A stretch of DNA of 64,000 bases, from NCBI GenBank assembly GCA_019747815.1, contig JAIEQJ010000060.1, forward strand, positions 20,880 through 84,879, in the 5' to 3' direction. Within the stretch, counting starts at the first letter, position 1; each line of letters starts with the position of its first letter. Shown in pieces: positions 24,588-31,932 of the stretch. The translations under genes were made by a program, and so were the position numbers. The stretch is from Hyphomonadaceae bacterium. GTDB taxonomy: Bacteria > Pseudomonadota > Alphaproteobacteria > Rhizobiales > Hyphomicrobiaceae. The notes under the pieces were generated by a model. That model did no database searches. It saw only the letters and a list, made by a program, of their open reading frames with translations, and had not been told where the DNA came from.

Positions 24588-25532
24588 ATGTCCAAGCTTG
24601 AGAACATCCGCGTCATGACCCGTGCTGTCGAGCTTGGCAGCTTCTCCGCAGCCGGGCGCAGCATGCGGCTGTCGGCCGCCGTCGTCAGCCACCGGATTCG
24701 CAGCCTGGAGCAGGAGCTCGGCTGCCGTCTGTTCAATCGCACCACCCGCAAGATGCATCTGACGGAGCAGGGGCGGGTGTTCTACGAGAACTGTCTCGAG
24801 GTCATCCAAGCCTTGGATCGCGCCGAGGCCAGCATTGCCGACCGAGGTGCCGCCCCGCGCGGGCTGCTGAAGGTGACCGCGCCCTTGGGCTTTGGCCAGC
24901 GCGTCGTGGCGCCGCTGCTGCCGCGCTTTCAGGAGCTGCATCCGGAAATCGACGTATTCCTGCGGCTGTCCGACTATCTGGTCGACTTGTTCACCGAAGC
25001 GGTCGACGTGGCGGTGCGCATGGCGGTGCTCTCCGATTCCTCCCTGATCGTGCGCAAGATTGCCGGCATCGAGCGCGTGCTGTGTGCCGCGCCGGCCTAT
25101 CTGGAGCGTCATGGCATGCCTCGCTCTGTTGCCGACCTTACAAAGCATCGTTGTCTCTTGCTGCGGTATCCGGGCTCCAAGCAGTTCAAGTGGACGCTGG
25201 CGAAAGGACAACACCAAACAGTGGTTCCGGTGACCAGTCGCCTCGATGCTGATGTCGGCGATGTGCTGACGGACTGGGCTCTGGCTGGCGAAGGCATTGC
25301 ATTGAAGCCGGTCTTTGAGGTTGCAAAGCACCTGCGGTCAGGGGCGCTGGTGACGGTGTTGCCCGAGCATCGTCCTGTGCCGGTTACACTCGCTATTCTG
25401 CATGCCTACCAGCGCATGGTCCCGCCCAAAGTGCGGGCTTTTGCGGATCTGCTGGTTGAAGAGGCACGAACGCATATCGAAGACGCGCTCGCCGAGCACA
25501 AGCCGCAGAAGGCCCGAGCTCGGCGAGCGTAA
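24588..25532 (+). CDS. LysR-family transcriptional regulator
   Basis: The 314-aa protein has the LysR winged HTH at the N terminus (LENIRVMTRAVELGSFSAAG, then SAAVVSHRIRSLEQELG and LFNRTTRKMHLTEQG) and a periplasmic-binding-like effector domain from about residue 90. The subgroup with AAPRGLLKVTAPLGFGQRV is the CrgA/DmlR type. It is transcribed divergently from puuD and convergently towards the NCS2 permease, so control of urate genes is likely. The effector is not known. GGAAC lies upstream of the ATG at 24,588. Confidence 0.93.
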   Translation: MSKLENIRVMTRAVELGSFSAAGRSMRLSAAVVSHRIRSLEQELGCRLFNRTTRKMHLTEQGRVFYENCLEVIQALDRAEASIADRGAAPRGLLKVTAPLGFGQRVVAPLLPRFQELHPEIDVFLRLSDYLVDLFTEAVDVAVRMAVLSDSSLIVRKIAGIERVLCAAPAYLERHGMPRSVADLTKHRCLLLRYPGSKQFKWTLAKGQHQTVVPVTSRLDADVGDVLTDWALAGEGIALKPVFEVAKHLRSGALVTVLPEHRPVPVTLAILHAYQRMVPPKVRAFADLLVEEARTHIEDALAEHKPQKARARRA

Positions 25533-25549
25533 TGACGACGGTCGAGTGC

Positions 25550-26998
25550 CTACTCGCTGCCGTGTGATGTCCGCCGAGCGGCGGCAGCGGCCGCCTCACG
25601 GCTCTGCACGCCGTTGAAGAACACATTCAGCAGCACCGCAACGAAGGCGGTCAGCAGAATGCCCGAGTGCAGGATCGGTCCAAGCGAGGGCACCACCGCC
25701 ACCACCTTCTTGAAGAAGTCCGGTGCCACCAGCGGGATCAAGCCGAACCCGACCGATAGGGCGACGATGAACAGATTGAACCGATTGGTCTTGAAGTCGA
25801 CGTCGGACAGAATGCGAATGCCGGTTGCGGCCACCATGCCGAACATGACGATGCCGGCGCCACCCAGCACGTACAGCGGGATGGATTCGGCAAGCGCGCC
25901 GAGCTTCGGCACCAGCCCCATGATGACCATGATGACACCGCCCGTGACCGTCACCCAGCGCGAGCGTACGCCGGTGACACCGACGAGGCCGACGTTCTGC
26001 GAGAACGATGTGTAGGGGAAGGTGTTCATGACGCCGCCGATCAGCGTGCCGAGACCATCGGTGCGCAATCCGCGCGTCATGTCGTCCCGATCGAGCTTCT
26101 TGCCCGTGATGTCGCCGAGCGCCAGGAACATGCCGGCCGATTCGATCATGACGACGATCATGACGATGCACATGGTCATGATGTGCACGATGTTGAAGAC
26201 CGGCATGCCGAACTGGAACGGATAGATGAGCGCGAATGCAGGTGCCGCATCCACCTTCTTCATGTTCATGGTGTCGAACAGGAAGAAGCACAGCAGGCTG
26301 CCCACGATGATGCCGAGCAGAACCGCGATGTTGCCGAAGAAGCCGCGCACCCAACGGGTGATGACCAGGATGGTGAGCATGACGAAGGCGGCCATGCCGA
26401 GATTGAACAGGTCACCGTAGGTGGGAATGGACGAAACCGGCGCGCCGGCGGCCCAGTTCACGCCCACGCGCATCAGCGAGACGCCGATGATCAGGATGAT
26501 CGATCCCGTCACGACGGGCGGAAACAGCGGCAGCATGTAGCTCAGCAGCGGCGCCACCAGGATCGTGAAGATGCCGGCGGCGATGGCGGATCCGAAGATC
26601 GTGAGCAGTTTCAGGGTGGCTGTGGCTTCAGGCGTCGCGGCGACAATGTTCGGATCGGCGGCAATGGCGAGCATCGGTCCGACGGCGACGAACGTCACGC
26701 CCATCATCACCGGGAGGCGGATGCCGAACAGCGGCGTGACCCCCAGCGACTGAATGATTGTGACAATGCCGCAGGCCAGAAGATCGGCATTGATCAGAAG
26801 GGCGATCTGCTCCGGGGGGAGCTTCAAGGCCCGTCCGATGATCAGGGGAACGGCAATCGCGCCGGCATACATCACCAGCACGTGCTGCAGGCCAAGGGCG
26901 GCGAGTTTGGGCGGTGCCAGCACCTCGTCAACAGGATGCACACCGTTGGATGTCGCTGTGGCCGTCTCCGGTCCAGCCGACGCTGTCGTCACAGTCAT
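25550..26998 (-). CDS. NCS2 nucleobase:cation symporter (urate/xanthine permease)
   Basis: This 482-aa protein is a twelve- to fourteen-segment inner membrane symporter of the NCS2/NAT family. It has the QHVLVMYAGAIAVPLIIG entry helix, the SLGVTPLFGIRLPVMMG segment, and the signature FSQNVGLVGVTGVRSRWV with NTFPYTSF. These match xanthine and urate transporters such as PucJ/PucK and YgfU more than uracil transporters. The start at 26,998 (MTVTTASAGP) follows GGGAGAGAC; a longer frame upstream is not needed. Its place between PuuD and UraH genes supports urate or xanthine uptake. Confidence 0.93.
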   Translation of the reverse strand: MTVTTASAGPETATATSNGVHPVDEVLAPPKLAALGLQHVLVMYAGAIAVPLIIGRALKLPPEQIALLINADLLACGIVTIIQSLGVTPLFGIRLPVMMGVTFVAVGPMLAIAADPNIVAATPEATATLKLLTIFGSAIAAGIFTILVAPLLSYMLPLFPPVVTGSIILIIGVSLMRVGVNWAAGAPVSSIPTYGDLFNLGMAAFVMLTILVITRWVRGFFGNIAVLLGIIVGSLLCFFLFDTMNMKKVDAAPAFALIYPFQFGMPVFNIVHIMTMCIVMIVVMIESAGMFLALGDITGKKLDRDDMTRGLRTDGLGTLIGGVMNTFPYTSFSQNVGLVGVTGVRSRWVTVTGGVIMVIMGLVPKLGALAESIPLYVLGGAGIVMFGMVAATGIRILSDVDFKTNRFNLFIVALSVGFGLIPLVAPDFFKKVVAVVPSLGPILHSGILLTAFVAVLLNVFFNGVQSREAAAAAARRTSHGSE

Positions 26999-27647
26999 TG
27001 GTTGTCTCTCCCTTCGGCAAAGTCCGCACTTCTGGTGATGCGGTTGGGGTTGGTGAGTGTGACCGCAATGGCTGCGAACACTCATGCAATACGACGCGCA
27101 CCACGCGCGGCGCAATGATGGTAGCGGTCCGCCTGATTTACAGAAATGTAGAGAATGTCCTAAGACTTTCTCATCAGTCTTCACAATTGATCGGCGCAAG
27201 GCCTGCGCTCGGCAGGGCAGGAGCGTGTGCACTCGAGTCGCGCGGCGCAACGGCCCGGCCGCGACCGATGTTCCGGAGCTAGGGTTCTTCCATCCTTGGT
27301 GGCATCACCAAGCCGCGGGCTCGCCCTCGTCCTGAGCGAGTCGAAGGACGGGCTGCGTCCACCAAGTCGCGCTTCGACAGGCTCAGCACGAGGTTGGAGC
27401 GAGCTCGACACGCTCGCTGCGGGGTCGGCGAAGCCGCCGCGAGGCAACCTCAACCGAAATGGCTCTAAGGAGTGGCCGCCTGCCGGGCTGGCATGGTGCA
27501 GCGAGCGGCAGCCTGATCGACCTTGGACGGGGGCCGTTCCAGAGCCCCCAAAAAAAGATTGGGGGGAGCATCGAGCCTTGCGGCATCTCCGCTCCCCCCG
27601 CCCGGGGGTTCATGTGCACAGACGTGCGCTGCCAGGCGCGCGTCGTC
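26999..27647. other. 649-bp intergenic region: permease promoter side and repeats
   Basis: No gene is supported here. The part nearest the permease must hold its promoter, and contains the inverted repeat AAGACT-TTCTCATC-AGTCTT at 27,162-27,181. Further on lie a REP-like inverted repeat (27,325-27,393) and, at 27,543-27,570, a C-run and G-run flanking an A-rich stretch that could form a small hairpin after the porin gene. The remainder shows nothing recognisable. Confidence 0.55.
27325..27393. repeat. REP-like inverted repeat
   Basis: CCTCGTCCTGAGCGAG-TCGAAGG (27,325-27,347) and CTTCGACAGGCTCAGCACGAGG (27,372-27,393) are inverted copies, matching at 19 of 23 positions, with a 23-bp spacer. 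The TCGAAGG/CCTGAGC wording is a common intergenic repeat in many proteobacterial genomes. It lies in the non-coding stretch after the porin gene. Confidence 0.7.
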
Positions 27648-28511
27648 TCAGAAGTGCAGCTTCGTCTCGAACATGACGGCGCGTGTTCTGGTGCTCGTGT
27701 TGAGGTCGGGGTCGTTGCCGAACTTGTTCTCCCAGAACTCGAAGCCGGGGCCGATCTCGAATGTGCCCTTCTTCAGCCCCATGTGCTCGCCAATGTCGAA
27801 GTAGATGCCCGAGCGCGACAGCACCTCCCAGGTGGTCTCCTTGCCGAACCCATCCTTGCCCTTGGGGGCGATGAAGTTGAGGAAACCGGCAAAGCGGGCA
27901 TTCAACGCTGCGACCTGGAATGGAATGCTCCAGTTGACCTCCATCTCGAAGGCCGGATCGAATTCCACGTCGCGCCCGGTGATGCCGTTGTTGTTGGTTT
28001 CCTTGGAGTAGTTGAAGGCCACGTTGAGGAAGCCCGGCACGTTGAACTGGATCTGCGGGCCGACGACCAAAAGTCTCTTGCCGGGCGCGAATGCCGTGTT
28101 CTTGGCTTGAACATCGAAGCCGGTGCGGATGGCGACGTCACGAATGAACGGCCCGATGGTGAAGTTCTTGGTGCCGGTCACCTTGTTCAAGCTCAGGTCG
28201 TGCCGGTAGACAAGGTACAATTCCTGGGCGCCGGTGCAATCGGCGTTCTTAGCGCAGCGTGCCGGATCGTTCTTGTCCGACTTCAGATAGTCGACCAACA
28301 GGAAGTTGCTGCCGAGGCTGTAGCGGTTCACATACATGAACTGCACCACGTACTTCTCGACATCCAACGGATTGTTCGGTTCGCGGAAGTCCGTGCCGTA
28401 GCGGAAGGCAATGTTTGCGCTCTGCCAATCGGCTGCCTGCGCCGAGCCGGTCAGGCCTACGCATGCGATAGCTGCCCCTATCAAGGGTGCAGCCCACTTT
28501 CTCAAAGTCAT
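27648..28511 (-). CDS. Tsx/OmpK-like outer membrane channel protein
   Basis: This 287-aa protein has a signal peptide cut after GLTGSAQA and then alternating aromatic beta-strand segments that end in KLHF, a C-terminal Phe as in outer membrane barrels. ADWQSANIAFRYGTDFREP at the mature N terminus, FMYVNRYSLGSNFLLVDYL and the GPFIRDVAIRTGFDVQ block resemble the nucleoside-channel Tsx/OmpK family. The mature size of about 264 residues suits a 12-strand barrel. Its place among urate genes suggests it lets urate, allantoin or nucleosides across the outer membrane. Substrate is inferred from context only. Confidence 0.78.
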   Translation of the reverse strand: MTLRKWAAPLIGAAIACVGLTGSAQAADWQSANIAFRYGTDFREPNNPLDVEKYVVQFMYVNRYSLGSNFLLVDYLKSDKNDPARCAKNADCTGAQELYLVYRHDLSLNKVTGTKNFTIGPFIRDVAIRTGFDVQAKNTAFAPGKRLLVVGPQIQFNVPGFLNVAFNYSKETNNNGITGRDVEFDPAFEMEVNWSIPFQVAALNARFAGFLNFIAPKGKDGFGKETTWEVLSRSGIYFDIGEHMGLKKGTFEIGPGFEFWENKFGNDPDLNTSTRTRAVMFETKLHF

Positions 28512-28874
28512 GGATCCCCTCCGTCAACGCCAGCTTTCTGACTGGCCTAGCCCCGGCAATATTCACCGGCTCTCACTGTTGCGTTGACGGCGCATGGACG
28601 TGATGACACAAAGCCCAGACCCGCTCAAGTGGATGGCGCCCATGCGGACACGTGTTGTCGGTTGTCGTGTGTCCGACCAGCAACATCGGACCGTGGCGGC
28701 AAGCTCACGCGCGGCGCGGTAAATGCGCCCCTGCCCAATGCGCGCAGCCTAAAGCCAGCGCGGTCTTTCGGCACCCCAGCGACAGTTTTCGATCGATTTT
28801 GAAAATCGTATCATCATCTCCAATGTAATGATGATCGCAAAAGAGAAACGCTCGGCCAAGGTGAGGATCTGCCT
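28512..28874. promoter_or_regulatory. Divergent promoter region of porin and uraH, with palindrome at 28,794-28,808
   Basis: This 363-bp gap separates divergent starts. CGATTTT-G-AAAATCG at 28,794-28,808 is a perfect palindrome 67 bp before uraH and a likely operator. A related ATTTTCAAAT lies just before the LysR gene in the puuD gap. The 28,780-28,850 stretch is AT-rich, suiting a promoter. The middle of the region shows no gene. Confidence 0.5.
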
Positions 28875-29231
28875 ATGGGGCGTCTGTCCACACACGTGCT
28901 CGACACCACCAGCGGCCGGCCAGCCGCCGGCGTCGTCATCGAACTGCACAGGCTCGCCGAGGGCGACCGCTGGCAGCTCGTGCGTCGCACCGAGACCAAC
29001 GCTGATGGGCGCACCGACGCGCCCCTGCTCAGCGCCTCCGACTTCAGCATTGGCACCTATATGTTGAGTTTTCACATCGGCGATTATTTCCGGCGACAAG
29101 CCGTGCCGACCGCCGAGCCCCCCTTCTTGGACATCGTACCGCTGCGCTTCACGATCAGCGAGCCGGACGGCCACTATCACGTGCCGCTGCTCGCCACGCC
29201 GTGGAGTTACGCGACCTATCGCGGCAGCTGA
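28875..29231 (+). CDS. uraH: 5-hydroxyisourate hydrolase
   Basis: UraH (transthyretin-related) hydrolyses 5-hydroxyisourate, the PuuD product, to OHCU. The 118-aa protein has all family marks: LSTHVLDTTSGRPAAGV with the catalytic His, a central RTETNADGRTDAPL with the catalytic Arg, PEPPFLDIVPLRF-like text (AEPPFLDIVPLRF), HYHVPLLATPWSYATYRGS, ending in the YRGS tetrapeptide that separates these enzymes from transthyretin. The start at ATG 28,875 follows GGTGAGGA. The PuuE-UraD fusion follows 216 bp downstream on the same strand. Confidence 0.97.
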   Translation: MGRLSTHVLDTTSGRPAAGVVIELHRLAEGDRWQLVRRTETNADGRTDAPLLSASDFSIGTYMLSFHIGDYFRRQAVPTAEPPFLDIVPLRFTISEPDGHYHVPLLATPWSYATYRGS

Positions 29232-29447
29232 GCGCAGGACGACTTTCGCCTGGTGCGAAGTGAGCTGTTCCTCCCCCTCGATTCGTCTCGGGGAGGGGCG
29301 GGAGACGGGGGGCCTCAGGTTTGACGGCGTGGGGTCCCCCCAACCCTACAAGTGCGCATAGCAATGAGCTTGACTGACGCCAAGGTAAACCTTGGTATGC
29401 CAGGCTCGCAAATCAAAACACGCGTGAAGCAAAGAGGCCCCGGTCCG

Positions 29448-30872
29448 ATGTCGGATATCTACCCGCGCGATCTTGTCGGCTACGGACAAACGCCTCCCGA
29501 TGCGCAATGGCCGGGCGGCGCGCGGGTCGCCGTTCAGTTCGTGATCAACTACGAGGAGGGCGGCGAGAACTGCGTCCTGCATGGTGATGCGGCCTCGGAA
29601 GCGTTTCTGTCGGAGATCGTCGGCGCGCAGGCTTGGGCCGGCCTGCGGCACATGAACATGGAGTCGATCTACGAGTATGGCAGCCGCGCCGGCTTCTGGC
29701 GGCTCCATCGCATGTTCACCGAGCGCAAGCTGCCGGTGACCGTATTTGCCATTGCGACCGCCATGGCGCGCAATCCCGCCGCCGTCAGCGCCATGAACGA
29801 GGCCGGTTGGGAGATCGCGTCGCATGGTCTCAAATGGATCGACTACCGCGACATTCCTGCAGCGCAAGAGCGCGAGCACGTCGAGCGGGCGGTTCGCATC
29901 CACGCCGAGGTGGCCGGCCGCCGACCGCTGGGGTTCTACCAGGGGCGCACGTCCGTGAACTCCCTCGACATCGCCATGCGGGAGCAGGGCTTCCTCTATT
30001 GCGCGGACTCCTACGCCGACGAGCTGCCCTACTGGGTGGAGGGACCGCACGGCCCGCAGTTGATCGTGCCCTATACGCTGGATGCCAACGACATGCGCTT
30101 CGCAACGGCGCAGGGCTTCAATTCCGGCGATCAGTTCTTCGCCTATCTGAAGGACAGCTTCGACGTGCTGTATGCCGAGGGGGCGGATCGGCCGCGCATG
30201 CTCTCCGTCGGATTGCACTGCCGGCTGGCCGGCAGGCCCGGACGAGCAGCCGCACTCGCCCGCTTCCTCGACTACGTACGGGGCCACGACAAGGTTTGGG
30301 TCGCGAGCCGGCTCGACATCGCGCGGCATTGGATCAAGACGCATCCGCCCCAGGGGGGCTATCGCCCGTCCCGCATGCCGCGCGCCCTCTTCGTCGAGCG
30401 CTTCGGAGACATCTTCGAGCACACGCCGCAGATCGCGGAGCGCGCCTTTCGTGCCGGGCTGTCGGCCGAGCATGACACGGTGGATGGGCTGCACGGTGCG
30501 CTCATGCGCGCGGCCCGGTCGATGAGCCGCGACGAGAAGCTCGGCCTCATCCGGGCGCATCCGGAGCTGGCCGGCCGCGAGGCGAAGGAAGGGACCCTGA
30601 CCGACGATTCGACCAGCGAGCAGGGCCGGCTCGGGTTCACCGCCCTGACGCGAGCAGAGCTTGAGCGTGTGAGCGACATCAATCGCCGCTACCGCGAGAA
30701 GTTCGGCTTTCCGGTGATCGTGGCGCTGGCCATGCACGCCACCCGGGACACGGTCATCGCCGAGATGGACCGCCGCACAGCCAATGATCCCGAGACGGAG
30801 ATTGCCCAGGCGCTCGAGCAGATCGGCCACATTGCGCGCGGCCGTCTCGCCAAGAAGTTGGCACAGGCCTGA
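29448..30872 (+). CDS. puuE: Fused allantoinase PuuE and OHCU decarboxylase UraD
   Basis: The 474-aa protein joins two enzymes. Residues about 1-305 are a cofactor-independent allantoinase of the polysaccharide deacetylase fold (RDLVGYGQTPPDAQWPGGAR, QFVINYEEGGE, EIASHGLKWIDY), which opens allantoin to allantoate. Residues about 315-474 are OHCU decarboxylase, with the catalytic His in LIRAHPELAGRE, STSEQGRLGF, and the REKFGFPVIVAL motif, making (S)-allantoin. The ATG at 29,448 gives the family N terminus; ATGs upstream at 29,364 and 29,397 would add unlike residues. With UraH it covers HIU to allantoate. The order in the protein is reverse to the reaction order. Confidence 0.95.
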   Translation: MSDIYPRDLVGYGQTPPDAQWPGGARVAVQFVINYEEGGENCVLHGDAASEAFLSEIVGAQAWAGLRHMNMESIYEYGSRAGFWRLHRMFTERKLPVTVFAIATAMARNPAAVSAMNEAGWEIASHGLKWIDYRDIPAAQEREHVERAVRIHAEVAGRRPLGFYQGRTSVNSLDIAMREQGFLYCADSYADELPYWVEGPHGPQLIVPYTLDANDMRFATAQGFNSGDQFFAYLKDSFDVLYAEGADRPRMLSVGLHCRLAGRPGRAAALARFLDYVRGHDKVWVASRLDIARHWIKTHPPQGGYRPSRMPRALFVERFGDIFEHTPQIAERAFRAGLSAEHDTVDGLHGALMRAARSMSRDEKLGLIRAHPELAGREAKEGTLTDDSTSEQGRLGFTALTRAELERVSDINRRYREKFGFPVIVALAMHATRDTVIAEMDRRTANDPETEIAQALEQIGHIARGRLAKKLAQA

Positions 30873-30938
30873 CGATCTTCGCGGTCCAACCCGGACGGGG
30901 CCTCAGACTCTCAGCGCGGGCGGTGGCGTGCCGGCACG

Positions 30939-31742
30939 TCACGCCTCGAATGTCAGCGCGAGCTTTGCCGCGGCCTGCTGCAGGCGGGGGACGAGTGTGA
31001 CCGCCCGCTTCAGGTCGAGCCGGGCAACGGGCGCGTGGCAGGCAATGGCGGCGAACGCCCGCCCCTTGCGATCGCGGATCGGTACCGCCACGGCCACCAG
31101 CCCGGCGAGGAATTCCTCGTTGTCGGTGCTGAAGCCGCGCTTGGCGATGCGCTGCAGGTCTCTGCGCAGCACCTTGGCCTCGACGATGGTGCGGGGCGTG
31201 TAGGCGGTCAGCTCCAGGGTGTTGAGCACGCGCTCCCGCGTGGCCTTGGGCATGGACGACAGCAGAAGCTTGCCGCTGGCCGTGCAGTGCAGCGGCACGC
31301 GTGATCCCGGCTCCAGCGCGACGCGCAGCGGCCAGCGGGTCTCGACGCGGTCGAGATAGAGCACCTCGGTGCCGACCAGGGTCGTCAAGTTGCAGGTTTC
31401 CTCGATGTCATCCACGACCTCGGTCAGGATCGTGCGGCGTGCGCTCATCGGTCCGCTGTTGCGCACGATATCGAGGCCGAGACGCATGAGGCGCATGCCG
31501 ACGGCATAGCGGCGCGAGCCGCTGTCGCGCACCAGATAGCCCGCGGCCTCCAGGCGCTGGCAGAGCCGGAATGCGGTCGCCTGCGGGATGTCTTGCGTCG
31601 AGGCCAGCTCTTTCAAGGTTGTCGGGCGGCCTGTAGCGGCCACCGCCTCGATGAGGCCGATGGCGCGTGCCACGGCGGGCCGGCGGCGCTGGCCGGCTCG
31701 CAGGCGCTGATCTGCCAAGACATGCACTTTCTTGCCGGGCAT
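30939..31742 (-). CDS. IclR-family transcriptional regulator
   Basis: The 267-aa protein has an N-terminal winged HTH (AVARAIGLIEAVAATGRPTT, LKELASTQDIPQATAFRLCQRL) and an IclR effector domain with the GSRVPLHCTASGKLLLSSM motif and a C-terminal VAVPIRDRKGRAFAAIACHA. The start at 31,742 (MPGKKVHV) is used; ATGs at 31,751 and 31,847 are possible. It is divergent from the GMC dehydrogenase gene, and IclR-type regulators are found in isethionate gene clusters, so it is the likely controller of the 31.9-39.5 kb genes. Effector is inferred. Confidence 0.92.
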   Translation of the reverse strand: MPGKKVHVLADQRLRAGQRRRPAVARAIGLIEAVAATGRPTTLKELASTQDIPQATAFRLCQRLEAAGYLVRDSGSRRYAVGMRLMRLGLDIVRNSGPMSARRTILTEVVDDIEETCNLTTLVGTEVLYLDRVETRWPLRVALEPGSRVPLHCTASGKLLLSSMPKATRERVLNTLELTAYTPRTIVEAKVLRRDLQRIAKRGFSTDNEEFLAGLVAVAVPIRDRKGRAFAAIACHAPVARLDLKRAVTLVPRLQQAAAKLALTFEA

Positions 31743-31819
31743 TGCCTGCATCCTGCGAGGACGGTTCGTCGGATGATGGCCGATCCGTTCATGGGCCGCC
31801 AGCGTAGGTCTCAGTAATA

Positions 31820-31920
31820 ATTCGTTCAACGGAATATTTTGTTTCAAATCAGTTTGACAGGCTCATGACCGTTATGTGCACAATCAAACGAGATCACCCC
31901 GAGAGTGATCGATCCGAGGA
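31820..31920 (+). promoter_or_regulatory. Control region of the putative isethionate operon
   Basis: Three elements lie in the divergent gap. ATTCGTT-C-AACGGAAT (31,820-31,835) is an imperfect palindrome of the kind IclR proteins bind. A perfect TTGACA follows at 31,854-31,859, with a weak CACAAT 19 bp after it. GATCAC-CCCGAGA-GTGATC (31,892-31,910) is a perfect 6-bp inverted repeat just before the GAGGAG ribosome binding site, either an operator or a leader hairpin. The binding protein is presumed to be the IclR product. Confidence 0.5.
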
Positions 31921-31932
31921 GTGAGCGCGCGA

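Noticed and set aside
27325..27393. CRISPR-like or mobile array in the 27-kb intergenic region
   Set aside because: There is a single inverted repeat pair without regular spacers, matching a common REP-type element.
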